DNA of 64,000 nt from an uncultured Oleiphilaceae bacterium (GCA_913060665.1 CAJXUY010000013.1:62001-126000); one strand, 5' to 3'; positions 15,736 through 25,160 are shown, counted from the first letter of the stretch. Program-made: numbers and translations. The notes: generated by a model not told the origin, from the letters alone.

Positions 15736-17100
15736 TTACGGTTTCTTCAACATCTCGGCTGCTGCACGAAAGAGAATACCGCCTTGCTTGACAGAACGAT
15801 AAACTGCCTCGGTAATGCCTACATGAGTACTATCAACAACGCCAGAAACCGATTGAACCACCGGCACCCTCTTCAATAGCACATGAGGTTCTTTTGCGAT
15901 AGAAAGGTGTACTTTCTCTACAGCTTCGACCGTTTTCTCATAACCAACGGCCATCAAATCAAGTGCACCGGCCATCATTTCTTGTTTTGAGTACGGCTCA
16001 CCATTCATAGTCGTCAGGCCAACATCGGCTCTACTTAACACCATTATAGTTGGGGTAACCCTATAATCGATTTCTGACTTATGGTAAGTCACGAGTCTAG
16101 TCTCAGAATTACTTTCCTCAATCCATTGCCTAATCTGTTGATAGACACTCTCGGTATGAGCCAACGGGACATGAGGAACACCTTCAAAATGGGAAAATTT
16201 ACTCTCTATCGGGGCAGAGTTCGGGGTTGCACTGTCATGAGTCACTAATGCATCACCAAACACCTTATTTAATAAACTGTCGCTCTCCTCCATCAGCGAA
16301 CCACTCACGAAATGATGTCTAGCCTGCTGATAAAAACTTCCGCATAAGCCGTGAGATTCACCTTCTTCAAGGCCCACTTTTCTTAAGTGAGCTAATCCAT
16401 GTTTAAGGTCTTGAATACCCTCACTCCTCACATCAATCCAATCAGCCCAATGATTAACATACTCTTTCGGTATTGAGCGCACCACTGAACTGGCTAAATG
16501 CCCAAATCGTTCAAAGTAAGAGCCTTCGTGGGGCGTTCCAAGATAAAAGCAGTTTGTCAGTTTAGTCAACCAGGGCGCCTTGGTATCTATGGCGTTTTTT
16601 TGCGCATATCGCATCAATAACCCGCCCATACTAAACCCGACAAAAATAATCTCATCAATAGGTTTAGGATATGCCGAAACCAAATTCCCCATTAATTGGG
16701 TAAACTGCCTACCATTCTCTTCGATATTCAAGCCAGTGTTATACCGCAGGAAAAAGGGCGTATAGCCAAAGTCATTCTGCAAGTGAATGCCGTAATTAAT
16801 GACAGTCGATTTTTCTGAGATGTCGTCTTGACTCGCAGCTGTTTCGATATCCCAGATCGTTTCTAGATTGGTTAAGCCATGTAGTAACACCACAATTTTA
16901 TTGGAATAGATCGTCTCCGGGTTCGGCAACGAGAGCGGCAAACCTTGGTGGTAGAACCCCATATCAATCGCTAAGGGGTTATTTTGTTCAACGAGGTAAT
17001 CTCCAACAACTCCGTTAAGAACCGCCCTGCTAACATTCCCCCAGTGACGATAATCAATATTTATTTGCTGTTTTGTAGGTTTTTTATCTATGTCACTCAT
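15736..17100 (-). CDS. Lipase/esterase-like alpha/beta hydrolase
   Basis: 454 residues. The alpha/beta hydrolase core begins with VVLLHGLTNLETIW (oxyanion region) and contains the nucleophile elbow GFSMGG near residues 153-158, then a YLGTPHEG segment typical of lipases of the PGAP1/triacylglycerol-lipase type. A likely catalytic His is in HVPLAHTESVY. The C-terminal ~110 residues resemble no known domain. There is no signal peptide, so it is probably cytoplasmic or peripheral. Convergent with the solute-binding-like gene; the substrate is not predictable. Confidence 0.85.
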   Translation of the reverse strand: MSDIDKKPTKQQINIDYRHWGNVSRAVLNGVVGDYLVEQNNPLAIDMGFYHQGLPLSLPNPETIYSNKIVVLLHGLTNLETIWDIETAASQDDISEKSTVINYGIHLQNDFGYTPFFLRYNTGLNIEENGRQFTQLMGNLVSAYPKPIDEIIFVGFSMGGLLMRYAQKNAIDTKAPWLTKLTNCFYLGTPHEGSYFERFGHLASSVVRSIPKEYVNHWADWIDVRSEGIQDLKHGLAHLRKVGLEEGESHGLCGSFYQQARHHFVSGSLMEESDSLLNKVFGDALVTHDSATPNSAPIESKFSHFEGVPHVPLAHTESVYQQIRQWIEESNSETRLVTYHKSEIDYRVTPTIMVLSRADVGLTTMNGEPYSKQEMMAGALDLMAVGYEKTVEAVEKVHLSIAKEPHVLLKRVPVVQSVSGVVDSTHVGITEAVYRSVKQGGILFRAAAEMLKKP

Positions 17101-17325
17101 TAGCAGTGTCCTTTTAATGATCGGGTTAACACATTAGTATTGAGTCATCCAAAATCAGTATACAACCGTACACTCAGTTAACATCATACATCCCTAAAAA
17201 GACATTTGCAGCTAAAGACATAGGCTTGTTCTACGAAGTTGGTTAAAGTGTTTGCTCATTTTCAAGATCATGCTCACCCAGAATAGTGCAGGAGTATCGG
17301 CCTTTGCTATTCGTTCCGAGGAAAA

Positions 17326-18690
17326 ATGAACTCACATTCAAAAATAGCATCACTCGTTTATGTCATCGCCCTCACTCAGTTTGCCATGCCTTTTATGTTT
17401 TCAGGGGTAGGTATTACCCTCCCTTTAATGGGCTTGGAACTACATGCCAGCGCTGTGGCATTGGGGTTAGTTGAAACAGGGTATTTAGGTGCTGCAGCCG
17501 CATTTTTGCTACCGGTGGGTCGCTTGGCGGATGCTACCGATAAAAAAATGCTCTTCAAGGCTGGGCTGTTGGGTTACGGTTTATTAACGCTTTCCATCGG
17601 CTTTGCCGGTAGTCCGGCTCTTATTATTGCCCTTAGGATTATTCAAGGTATTTTCGGAGCAATGGTCATGGCAACGGGCATGGCGCTGATCACCGAAGTC
17701 GTCGCCAAAGAAAACCTAGGCAAAGCAATGGGGTTATCAATTGGCGCTATTTACGCTGGACTGGCGGCAGGCCCTTTCATAGGAGGGGTGGTCACCACCA
17801 ATTTCGGCTGGCGTTGGGTTTATTTTCTCACGGCATTAGTGCTGATACTGTCATTTTTGCTCACTCATAGACTAATGAAAAGCCAGTGGAGACGCCCTCG
17901 AATACCGTTTGATTGGCTAGGTAGCTTAGTCGTCGTTAGTATCATTGTATGCTTGATTGCTGGTAGCGCAATGCTCGATGAGTCTCATTGGGGTGGGGTG
18001 TTATTAGCCATCGGCTTAGTCAATATCCCCGTATTTTTCTGGATAGAAAAAAGAGTTAAACAACCTCTTCTTAGATTTGATCGTCTTCGCGCCAATAGGG
18101 TTCTATCCAAAGCGCTACTAACACAGCTCATGATGTATTCAGGGTCCTTCGGCATGACCTTCCTCTACAGTTTATACCTGCAGGAAGTAAAAGCACTTTC
18201 TGCTCAACAGGCAGGTCAGGTACTCGTAATAGGCCCGGTATTAATGGCCATTACCGCACCAGCATTTGGTCGACTGGCAGACCGAATACCTCCCACTAAC
18301 ATATCACTCACTGGCATGATCTCAACAGCACTCAGCTTACTCATGGCAACCCAGGTTGGCGTAGATACTAGCCTCACCTATATTTGTATCACTATAGTCT
18401 TACAGGGTCTCGGGTTCGCTATGTTTTCGTCACCCAATATGGCGCTTATTATGAGCAGTGTAACGCCCGAGCACTACAGTATGGCATCAGCGTTAGCTTC
18501 AAAAACACGTTATCTGGGTATGGTGATCAGCATGATCATTATCACACTATTAATGTCGACACTGATCGGGGCAGGTACCATAAGGGGTTCGCTAGAAAGT
18601 TATCTAGCCGTTATGCAATTTTCGTTTGTAACGTTCTCTGTACTCTTGTTAGCTGGCATAATGTTAATGGTCCGGCCGCCAGCCCAATAG
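17326..18690 (+). CDS. MFS drug/metabolite exporter (DHA2-like)
   Basis: 454 residues, almost entirely hydrophobic, with 13-14 membrane segments by eye. Signature pieces include LPVGRLADATDKKMLFKAG (loop 2-3 motif A), an R-x-x-Q-G-x-F-G-A segment (RIIQGIFGAM) and GLAAGPFIGGVVTTNFGWRW (motif C, antiporter family). GAGGAAAA precedes the ATG at 17326. It should export a small molecule against protons; the substrate is unknown. Monocistronic and convergent with the CusF-like gene. Confidence 0.88.
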   Translation: MNSHSKIASLVYVIALTQFAMPFMFSGVGITLPLMGLELHASAVALGLVETGYLGAAAAFLLPVGRLADATDKKMLFKAGLLGYGLLTLSIGFAGSPALIIALRIIQGIFGAMVMATGMALITEVVAKENLGKAMGLSIGAIYAGLAAGPFIGGVVTTNFGWRWVYFLTALVLILSFLLTHRLMKSQWRRPRIPFDWLGSLVVVSIIVCLIAGSAMLDESHWGGVLLAIGLVNIPVFFWIEKRVKQPLLRFDRLRANRVLSKALLTQLMMYSGSFGMTFLYSLYLQEVKALSAQQAGQVLVIGPVLMAITAPAFGRLADRIPPTNISLTGMISTALSLLMATQVGVDTSLTYICITIVLQGLGFAMFSSPNMALIMSSVTPEHYSMASALASKTRYLGMVISMIIITLLMSTLIGAGTIRGSLESYLAVMQFSFVTFSVLLLAGIMLMVRPPAQ

Positions 18691-18717
18691 GCTTATATTC
18701 AGTTTTCGTAGCAGGGG

Positions 18718-19068
18718 CTAGTCTTTTGCGACGAAGATATTTTTGATCCGGTAATTGAGTGCCTGGTCGACCTCTAGGACAAACTGCACTTTATCCCCTC
18801 GTTTAAAAGATGATAAATCAACACGGTCTATAACGTTAAAATTCATAACCATCGGCGCCCAGTTCATTTCAGGAATAGGCGCATGCTTAATATTAATAAT
18901 ATGATCTGCTGGCGATATTTGTGTCACAAACCCATAGGCAGATACGTCACGTACAGGTTCTCCCATAACAGCAGAAATCGATGAGTGGCCACTACTCGAA
19001 GTCTGTTCCTTAGCAGCACACCCTATCAGCACCATAACCACTAACACGATTACGACTAGATGTTTCAT
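18718..19068 (-). CDS. CusF-like copper/silver-binding lipoprotein
   Basis: 116 residues. The lipobox LIGC near residue 17 anchors it to a membrane. The mature domain has the CusF metal-site pattern: I-x-H-x-P-I-P-x-x-x-W-x-P-M-x-M-x-F (IKHAPIPEMNWAPMVMNF), with the His, Trp and two Met that hold Cu(I) in CusF, then a GDKVQFVLE strand. CusF delivers Cu(I) to the CusCBA efflux pump; no cus genes are next to it, so it may act alone or with a remote system. Confidence 0.82.
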   Translation of the reverse strand: MKHLVVIVLVVMVLIGCAAKEQTSSSGHSSISAVMGEPVRDVSAYGFVTQISPADHIINIKHAPIPEMNWAPMVMNFNVIDRVDLSSFKRGDKVQFVLEVDQALNYRIKNIFVAKD

Positions 19069-19105
19069 TTTAACCTCTCAGTGGCCGTCAAAGCGTAGCC
19101 AGTAG

Positions 19106-19327
19106 CTAACCGTCAATACTGTCTTCTGCCAGTTTTTCTTCTGCTTTTTGATAGGCAGTATACGCCGCAATAAGGTGGCACACCCAACCAAGTAAACCGC
19201 CAGTACCGATCCAGAAGCCAGGCGTGACGATCAGCCAGAATATGCCTCGAAGAAAATAACCATTATAAATTTGCCCTACACCTGGAACAATCAAGCTTAA
19301 TACCGCAGCAATACCGGAACTCGACAC
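19106..19327 (-). CDS. Small TM2-like membrane protein
   Basis: 73 residues when started at the GTG at 19325-19327, which has GAGGAG six bases upstream; a TTG at 19354 would add nine residues without an RBS. It contains two membrane segments with the TM2-like signature SLIVPGVGQIYNGYFLRGIFWLI and a charged C-terminal tail (QKAEEKLAEDS). Function unknown. It lies 37 bp upstream of the CusF-like gene on the same strand and may be cotranscribed. Confidence 0.7.
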   Translation of the reverse strand: MSSSGIAAVLSLIVPGVGQIYNGYFLRGIFWLIVTPGFWIGTGGLLGWVCHLIAAYTAYQKAEEKLAEDSIDG

Positions 19328-19354
19328 AACAATCTCCTCAACGAATCTATGCAA

Positions 19355-19706
19355 ATCATCAATCTAACATACCTTAGGGTATTTTAAAGAGCTAGAGAGG
19401 TCGATGCGCGATATTACGTACAACTAGCCCGACCAATATGCTTAATTAGAAAGAAGCGTGACACATTAATACCGCTGCAGACAATAAGTGGGTTAGATGT
19501 TAGCTAGAACGAAGTAGAGTACACTACCAACATCTTAAGTGTGTGTATTGTTTCTACGTTAAGCCGTATAAGTGTTTGAAGTGGGCATAATATGTTTAGG
19601 TACCTGTGCTAGCAACATCCGAATACGTACAATACGAACTACTCCGATATAAAAAGAGCTGCTAGGATCTACCGAACGATATCGAGAACAACCCAAAGGA
19701 TCTGCT
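19355..19706. other. Intergenic region, nothing recognised
   Basis: 352 bp between the divergent small membrane protein and SIMPL genes. A short leftward open frame exists (19559-19762), but it overlaps the SIMPL start and has no coding character. No clear promoter or RNA structure was found. Confidence 0.3.
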
Positions 19707-20399
19707 ATGAAGCATGTATTAACCATCGCGATAGCGGTATTGATCTCCGCATCACTACCCATCTATGCTGACGACCTTAACTACAACCTCTACCAACTCT
19801 CTGCCAGCGCAGAAGATGAAGTAGACAACGACGTTATGAAAGTGACGTTACTAGCGACCCATCAGGCATCCGTGGCAACAGAAGCGAATAAAGTCGTCAA
19901 TAAACAGATGACGCCTGCTCTGGAGATGCTCAGAAAGACAACTGGAATTAAGTATGAAACCGGCAACTATCAAACCCAGCCGATCTATCAAAACCAGCAA
20001 ATAGCAGGCTGGAAAGCCTCTCAAGAAATTGAGTTGAAAAGTTCTGATTTCAATCAGCTCTCTACGCTAGTCGGAAAACTACAAAAGGACCTTAAAATAT
20101 CCTCCATGGGGTTCGAAATAAGCAAACCGGTTCGGCAAAAAGCCGAGCAACAATTATCCGTTGATGCATTAAATCAGTTTAAAGAGCGTGCCATCTTGAT
20201 ACAAAAAACCATGGGGGCCAGCGGCTATCAAATTGTCACTGTAGATGTAAATACCGGCTCCCACCGCCCGCCTATGCGACATAAAATGATGAGAGCAGAA
20301 ATAGTAACGGCCTCCGACTCTGCTATGCCTGCGATTGAGAGCGGTGACAGCACGATTAACGTAAATGTATCTGGCCAAATTCAACTAATATTTAATTAA
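19707..20399 (+). CDS. Periplasmic SIMPL-domain (DUF541) protein
   Basis: 230 residues. A signal peptide ending at YA-DD exports it. The mature part is the SIMPL fold (beta-alpha repeats like YIDF/BP26): EVDNDVMKVTLLATHQ, then a long helix, YETGNYQTQPIYQNQQIAGW and an ISSMGFEIS strand. BP26-like members form oligomers in the periplasm and have been linked to oxidative stress resistance; the exact role is unknown. AAAGGATCTGCT precedes the ATG. It ends 33 bp before the sigma-54 activator gene. Confidence 0.87.
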   Translation: MKHVLTIAIAVLISASLPIYADDLNYNLYQLSASAEDEVDNDVMKVTLLATHQASVATEANKVVNKQMTPALEMLRKTTGIKYETGNYQTQPIYQNQQIAGWKASQEIELKSSDFNQLSTLVGKLQKDLKISSMGFEISKPVRQKAEQQLSVDALNQFKERAILIQKTMGASGYQIVTVDVNTGSHRPPMRHKMMRAEIVTASDSAMPAIESGDSTINVNVSGQIQLIFN

Positions 20400-20432
20400 C
20401 CTACACTCTTCAACCGATAAAAGTGCCATGCT

Positions 20433-21881
20433 ATGCCTGAGATATTATCCAATCAAGACGTCATAACCCTTCAACAACGGTATGAATTAATTTTACAGTC
20501 GATTGGCGAAGGGGTTTATGGTCTTGATAGTGAGGGTAATACAACCTTTGTTAACACTGCTGCCGAAGTGATGACCGGCTGGCTATCTAACGACCTAATC
20601 GGCAAGGTAGTGCACGACTTTCATCACCACACGAAAAGCGACGGCTCACACTATCCTAGCTGTGATTGCCCGGTTTATAAAACCATTCAAGATGGTATAG
20701 GGCGCCATGTAGATGACGAAGTTTTTTGGCGTAAAGATGGCAGTAGCTTCCCGGTAGAGTATGTCTCCACCGCTATCGTTCGTGAAAATACTATTATTGG
20801 CGCTGTAGTGGTCTTCAAAGATATCTCAGAGCGAAAGCAGGCAGACGAACGACTAAAAGTTGCACTTGCTCAAGTGGAGAAGCTCAAAGAGAAGCTACAA
20901 GCAGAAAATCATTACCTAATGGAGGAGATAAAAGAAGAGCATAACTTCTCAAAAATCATCGGCAATAGCCCTGCGTTGCATCAAATACTGACACAAATTG
21001 AGCATGTTGCACCCACCGATGCCTCCGTACTTATTCAAGGGGATAGCGGGACAGGCAAAGAACTCATCGCCAGAGCGATTCATAACGCTAGTCAGCGTAA
21101 AGGCCGCCCTTTAGTCAAAATTAATTGCGGCGCCATTACCCCCAGCCTAGTTGAAAGCGAGCTTTTTGGACATGAAAAGGGCGCCTTCACTGGCGCATTC
21201 CAACAACGTATTGGGCGATTCGAGCTTGCCCATGGGGGCACTCTTTTTCTCGACGAAGTAGGTGAACTACCCCTCGATATTCAAGTAAAGTTATTGCGAG
21301 TGCTGCAAGAAGGCGAGTTTGAGCGTGTGGGCAGTAGTGAGACACAAAAAATAGACGTCCGAATCATTGCTGCGACCAATCGCAATATACTAGAAATGGT
21401 CGAAAAAACAGCATTCCGAAGCGACTTATATTATCGCCTAAGTGTTTTCCCTATTCAGGTTCCAAGCCTACAGCAGCGCATAGGTGACTTACCTATACTA
21501 GCAGATCATATACTAAGGCGCTTAAACCAAACACTCAGTAAAAAGTACGAAGCAATATCCAACTCCTCCCTCAATCAGCTCTGCCAATACCATTGGCCCG
21601 GCAATATTCGAGAACTACAAAACACACTAGAGCGCGCCGCTATTGTAGGCCACCCACCCGTTCTAGAGGTCAACAACCTCCCCAGCTCGCCTCAAAGAGA
21701 TCATTCAACAACCGCACCATTGGCGACTCTAGCTGAAGCAGAGCGACAACACATAGTAAATACCCTCAGCTCAGTCAATTGGGTTATTGCCGGAAAACGA
21801 GGCGCAGCAGCAATCCTTGACCTCCCACCCAGCACGCTTCGCTCAAAAATGAATAAACTCTCCATCGCAAGACCAACATAG
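20433..21881 (+). CDS. Sigma-54-dependent activator with N-terminal PAS domain
   Basis: 482 residues. A PAS domain (about 8-130) carries a CDC pair in [14 protein letters not shown]; these residues could sense redox state or a metal. A coiled coil (about 132-168) leads to the AAA+ domain with Walker A GDSGTGKE at 203-210, the sigma-54-contacting GAFTGA at 250-255 and Walker B LFLDE at 271-275. A Fis-type helix-turn-helix closes the protein (about 435-478, [19 protein letters not shown]). There is no response-regulator domain, so it is controlled by its own PAS. A canonical sigma-54 promoter lies 160 bp after its stop, in front of ccoG, making that gene a probable target. Confidence 0.93.
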   Translation: MPEILSNQDVITLQQRYELILQSIGEGVYGLDSEGNTTFVNTAAEVMTGWLSNDLIGKVVHDFHHHTKSDGSHYPSCDCPVYKTIQDGIGRHVDDEVFWRKDGSSFPVEYVSTAIVRENTIIGAVVVFKDISERKQADERLKVALAQVEKLKEKLQAENHYLMEEIKEEHNFSKIIGNSPALHQILTQIEHVAPTDASVLIQGDSGTGKELIARAIHNASQRKGRPLVKINCGAITPSLVESELFGHEKGAFTGAFQQRIGRFELAHGGTLFLDEVGELPLDIQVKLLRVLQEGEFERVGSSETQKIDVRIIAATNRNILEMVEKTAFRSDLYYRLSVFPIQVPSLQQRIGDLPILADHILRRLNQTLSKKYEAISNSSLNQLCQYHWPGNIRELQNTLERAAIVGHPPVLEVNNLPSSPQRDHSTTAPLATLAEAERQHIVNTLSSVNWVIAGKRGAAAILDLPPSTLRSKMNKLSIARPT

Positions 21882-21950
21882 TAGCGTTAGCGACAGACAC
21901 CGCAATAAACACATCTACTACAAGTAACTAAATATCGTGACTATAACGAC

Positions 21951-21965
21951 ATTTCGCCACGAAAT
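21951..21965. promoter_or_regulatory. Palindrome ATTTCG-CCA-CGAAAT, candidate upstream activator site
   Basis: A perfect 6-bp inverted repeat with a 3-bp centre, placed about 80 bp before the -24 element of the sigma-54 promoter at 22042-22058. Enhancer-binding proteins normally bind dyads at this distance. It lies between the activator gene and ccoG. Binding is inferred. Confidence 0.5.
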
Positions 21966-22041
21966 AACGCCAAACCAATGATTCTACGACCACCCTCTAA
22001 ATTTTATCTTTAATTATCAAAGCACTACCAATAAACACTCA

Positions 22042-22058
22042 CTGGCATGGCGATTGCA
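22042..22058 (+). promoter_or_regulatory. Sigma-54 promoter (-24/-12) for ccoG
   Basis: CTGGCATGGCGATTGCA matches the consensus YTGGCACG-N4-TTGCW at all but one of the defined positions, with the invariant GG (22044-22045) and GC (22056-22057) exactly 10 bp apart. Transcription would start near 22070, about 30 bp before the chosen ccoG start. This also argues against an upstream in-frame ATG at 22047, which lies inside the promoter. Confidence 0.78.
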
Positions 22059-22100
22059 AATAATCGACATAAATTATTATGCCTTCATAGAGACACGCTT

Positions 22101-23525
22101 ATGAGTTCAAAAATACCCATCACAGACATATCCGATTCAGCACTTTCAAAAAAAACAAGCAAACCTGAGACGATTGAACTGTATGCGTCCCGTAAAAAAA
22201 TATATGTTAGAGAGATCAAAGGCTTCTTTCAGCGTTTCAGAAATTTATCCCTCAGTGCACTGCTATTAATGTATTTTGGATTGTGCTGGGTAACCGTTAA
22301 TAGCGAGCCGCTGATACACTTTGACCTCCCCGCTCGTAAGTTCACCTTATTTGGAACCGTTTTCTGGCCACAAGATTTCACGTTGCTTGCCATTGCTTTA
22401 ATTATCTGTGCATTTGGCTTGTTCTTCATTACATCACTATTTGGCCGGGTATGGTGCGGCTATAGCTGCCCACAAACTGTCTGGTCATTTATGTTTATGT
22501 GGTTAGAAGAACGTATAGAAGGAAGCAGAAATCAGCGAATAAAGCTTGATAAGCAGTCCGTTAGTAAGCAAAAGATCATTAAGAAAACACTCAAACATAT
22601 AAGCTGGTTATTACTGGCGTTTGCCACAGGTATGACATTTGTTGGTTACTTCTACCCAATTCGTGAGCTTACTAGTGACCTTTTTACACTCTCAATTAGT
22701 AGCGGAGCCACTCTATTTTGGATCGCCTTTTTTACGCTGGCCACTTACATTAATGCAGGCTGGATGAGGGAGCAGGTATGTTTACACATGTGCCCGTATG
22801 CTCGCTTCCAATCGGTCATGTTTAACCAAGATACACTCATTATTGGCTATGATTATAATAGAGGAGAACCCAGAGGAAGCCGGTCAAAAAAAGCCAAAAC
22901 AGACTTGGGAGACTGCGTAGATTGTAATGTCTGCGTGCAGGTTTGCCCGACCGGAATTGATATTCGAGATGGGCTACAATACGAATGTATTGGCTGTGCA
23001 CTCTGTATTGATGCCTGTGACAGCATTATGACTCAAATGAACTACCCTAAAGGACTCATTCGCTATGCATCAGAAAAAGAGTTAAAAGGCGAAACCAAAC
23101 AGACCAAACTCAACATTCGAACTATCGGATATGGCTTAACCCTTGCGGCATCGATGATCACCTTCTTTATCGCACTACAACAACGCCCTCTTGTAGAGTT
23201 GGATGTATTAAGAGATAGAGGGTCGCTCTATCAAGTGTCAGGCATGGGCATGATTGAAAACAACTACGAGCTAAAAATCATCAACAAACGAAAAATAGAA
23301 GACCAATTCTCAGTACACCTATCAGGGATAGAAGGTGAGCTTAATGTGCCTGATATCATATTAGTAGGGCCAGGCGAAGTGCGATCCGTCCCGTTATCTA
23401 TCTCAGTAAACCCCGATAAACTGCTGAATAGCACCGAGGAAATATCATTTGAAGTGAGGTCAAAAACCTATACAGATTCAATCGCCTCATCTGATAGCCG
23501 ATTTTTAGGGCCGGTGAATCGATGA
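22101..23525 (+). CDS. ccoG: CcoG (FixG/RdxA), cbb3 cytochrome oxidase assembly ferredoxin
   Basis: 474 residues from the ATG at 22101 (MSSKIPITDI), chosen over 22047 because that codon overlaps the sigma-54 promoter. Membrane helices occur near residues 40-60, 95-115, 165-185, 200-220 and 345-365. Conserved cysteines include CGYSCPQTVW, CLHMCPYARFQ, and two 4Fe-4S motifs CVDCNVCVQVCP and CIGCALCIDAC. A C-terminal Ig-like FixG domain completes it. CcoG reduces Cu(II) to Cu(I) for the Cu-B centre of cbb3 oxidase. The other cco genes are not in the window. Sigma-54 control, suggested by the promoter, is unusual for this gene. Confidence 0.93.
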   Translation: MSSKIPITDISDSALSKKTSKPETIELYASRKKIYVREIKGFFQRFRNLSLSALLLMYFGLCWVTVNSEPLIHFDLPARKFTLFGTVFWPQDFTLLAIALIICAFGLFFITSLFGRVWCGYSCPQTVWSFMFMWLEERIEGSRNQRIKLDKQSVSKQKIIKKTLKHISWLLLAFATGMTFVGYFYPIRELTSDLFTLSISSGATLFWIAFFTLATYINAGWMREQVCLHMCPYARFQSVMFNQDTLIIGYDYNRGEPRGSRSKKAKTDLGDCVDCNVCVQVCPTGIDIRDGLQYECIGCALCIDACDSIMTQMNYPKGLIRYASEKELKGETKQTKLNIRTIGYGLTLAASMITFFIALQQRPLVELDVLRDRGSLYQVSGMGMIENNYELKIINKRKIEDQFSVHLSGIEGELNVPDIILVGPGEVRSVPLSISVNPDKLLNSTEEISFEVRSKTYTDSIASSDSRFLGPVNR

Positions 23526-23595
23526 CGCTTTCAGAGTAACGATTAGTAGACTTAACCACTACAACTTAGTCGTAAAGTATCTCTACCCAGATTCT

Positions 23596-24027
23596 TTACG
23601 GCTTAATCACCATTACTGAGACTTTAGCTCGCTCTACCACCCGACTAGTCGTAGAGCCCAACAAAACCTTATCAACTCTAGTGACATTGTGACTAGGAAT
23701 CACAATAAGATCTGCGCCTACGGCTTTTGATTCTTTCAATATCTCTTTGTGTGACTTTCCCTGCAGTACTTTAGCAGACACCTTAATCGCTTTAGGGACC
23801 TTGTTACTCGCATATTGCTTGAGATTTTTTGTTACCGCTGTTAGCGCCTTGTTCATCGCATCCTCAGGGAAAAACGACCCGACCATAGACATACCAAAAC
23901 CAGGGATCACTGTCACTACGTGTAGTTTCGCATCTGAATCAATCGCTTGTTGAATAGCTACGTCCATCGCCTTTTCTGCAAACGCCTCATTTTCAAGATC
24001 TACCGGAATCAAAATCTTACTGAACAT
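23596..24027 (-). CDS. Universal stress protein, UspA family
   Basis: 143 residues of a single Usp domain. It starts MFSKILIPVDLENEAFAEKA and ends with the ATP-binding-type signature G-S-T-T-S-R-V-V-E-R-A-K-V-S-V-M-V-I; the usual G2xG9xGS pattern is partly altered (VIPSHNVTRVDKVLLGSTTS). AGAGGATG precedes the ATG. Usp proteins help survival under stress or energy limitation; the partner is unknown. Convergent with ccoG; a weak inverted repeat CGTAAAG/CTTTACG at 23571-23600 spans the junction. Confidence 0.9.
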   Translation of the reverse strand: MFSKILIPVDLENEAFAEKAMDVAIQQAIDSDAKLHVVTVIPGFGMSMVGSFFPEDAMNKALTAVTKNLKQYASNKVPKAIKVSAKVLQGKSHKEILKESKAVGADLIVIPSHNVTRVDKVLLGSTTSRVVERAKVSVMVIKP

Positions 24028-24181
24028 GAAACATCCTCTGTTATTAGTATTAAACCGCTCTGTTTAATGCATTTAGAGTAAAAGCATAGACCCTTTCTCT
24101 ACCATATTCTAAAATTCAATGTATTATATTTTTCTTAAAATCACCTATAATTAAGCCACTGTTATCTATCTTGGTAAACCA

Positions 24182-25030
24182 ATGCCGCTTTTGCCGTTAA
24201 TCAATGCCTTACTTTGCTCCATTTTTCTATCCACATTAGCCCATGCTGGCGACCCAATAGTGGTTAAGCACTACCAGCAACAAGCTCGTTATGCGTTTGG
24301 TCTGCAAGTAATGAACCTCGCACTTAGCAAATTAGATACGCCTTATGAAATTATGGGGCCCAAAAAGCAGAACGTAAACGAAGCTAGAGGCGAAGCCCTA
24401 GTGATTAACGGCCATTATGATGTTGAGTTTTTGTCGGTAACAGCGCAACGGGAGTCACAAATGATACCCGTTAAAATCCCCATTTATCAGGGCCTTTTGG
24501 GGTTAAGGTTATTACTGGTAAAACCAACATCAAATACTGAAATCAGTAAAGTAAGGAGTTTGGAAGGGCTGCGAAATTTCATTGGCGGGCACGGTTTACA
24601 TTGGGGTGACCTTCCGGTTTATGCAGCCAATCAGTTAAAAGTAGTCACCTCAGTTGAATACAACAAACTATTTGAAATGCTCAAAAAAGGGCGGTTCGAT
24701 TACTTTCACCGCGGCGCAAATGAAATTTGGGAAGAATTAGAGCGTTATCCGAATGATTTTGTGATTGCTGATAACATCATGCTGTTCTACCCCCAACCCG
24801 TTTATTTCTTTGTTAGCAAACACCGCCCTGAACTTGCTAAACAACTGGAAAAAGGGCTGCAGTTAGCCATAAAAGATGGCTCTTACAAAACGCTGTTTTT
24901 ATCCCATTATAAAGACATCATTGCGCATGCTAACCTCTCATCACGCAACCTAATAACACTTACAAACCCTGCGGTTCCCAAAGACACCCCCCCGATAGAT
25001 ACTAGTTGGTGGATGCCTCAGGGAAAGTAA
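24182..25030 (+). CDS. Periplasmic solute-binding-like protein
   Basis: 282 residues. A signal peptide (to ALAHAG, about residue 23) is followed by a type II periplasmic-binding fold: PIVVKHYQQQARYAFGLQVM, a lobe-closing LGLRLLLVKP strand, NFIGGHGLHWGD, and a helix-rich C-terminus. It belongs with orphan extracellular-solute-binding proteins of gammaproteobacteria that lack transporter partners. No permease is adjacent. The RBS is weak. Ligand unknown. Confidence 0.75.
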   Translation: MPLLPLINALLCSIFLSTLAHAGDPIVVKHYQQQARYAFGLQVMNLALSKLDTPYEIMGPKKQNVNEARGEALVINGHYDVEFLSVTAQRESQMIPVKIPIYQGLLGLRLLLVKPTSNTEISKVRSLEGLRNFIGGHGLHWGDLPVYAANQLKVVTSVEYNKLFEMLKKGRFDYFHRGANEIWEELERYPNDFVIADNIMLFYPQPVYFFVSKHRPELAKQLEKGLQLAIKDGSYKTLFLSHYKDIIAHANLSSRNLITLTNPAVPKDTPPIDTSWWMPQGK

Positions 25031-25035
25031 CTGTC

Positions 25036-25160
25036 TTAGTCAGCATCTAACGCGATTTTAACACCTAGCCCAACAAACATCGTGCCTGCGTTGCCATTAA
25101 ACAACCGCCTCCATTGAGACTGTGACGATACCGATTGTAGTCCCGCTTCGCGCTCACTGA
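25036..25160 (-). pseudogene. C-terminal fragment of a LysE/RhtB-family exporter
   Basis: On the minus strand the frame ending in TAA at 25036-25038 encodes about 40 residues including QSQWRRLFNGNAGTMFVGLG and VKIALDAD. This is the typical last helix of LysE/RhtB amino acid exporters, where R-x-x-N-x-x-x-G-x-x-F-x-G-L-G is conserved. No start or N-terminal part exists: upstream it runs into the end of the large Hsp70 gene. It is therefore a relic left when that module replaced the rest of the gene (inference). Confidence 0.65.

Noticed and set aside
18384-18746. 120-codon frame overlapping the MFS gene
   Set aside because: Out-of-frame shadow of the MFS C-terminus; composition is not protein-like.
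22047-22100. Upstream start of ccoG
   Set aside because: The ATG at 22047 overlaps the -24/-12 promoter; the next ATG (22101) gives the normal CcoG N-terminus.
23571-23600. Terminator between ccoG and the usp gene
   Set aside because: Only a 7-bp stem with a 16-base loop and no T-run; it also overlaps the usp stop codon.
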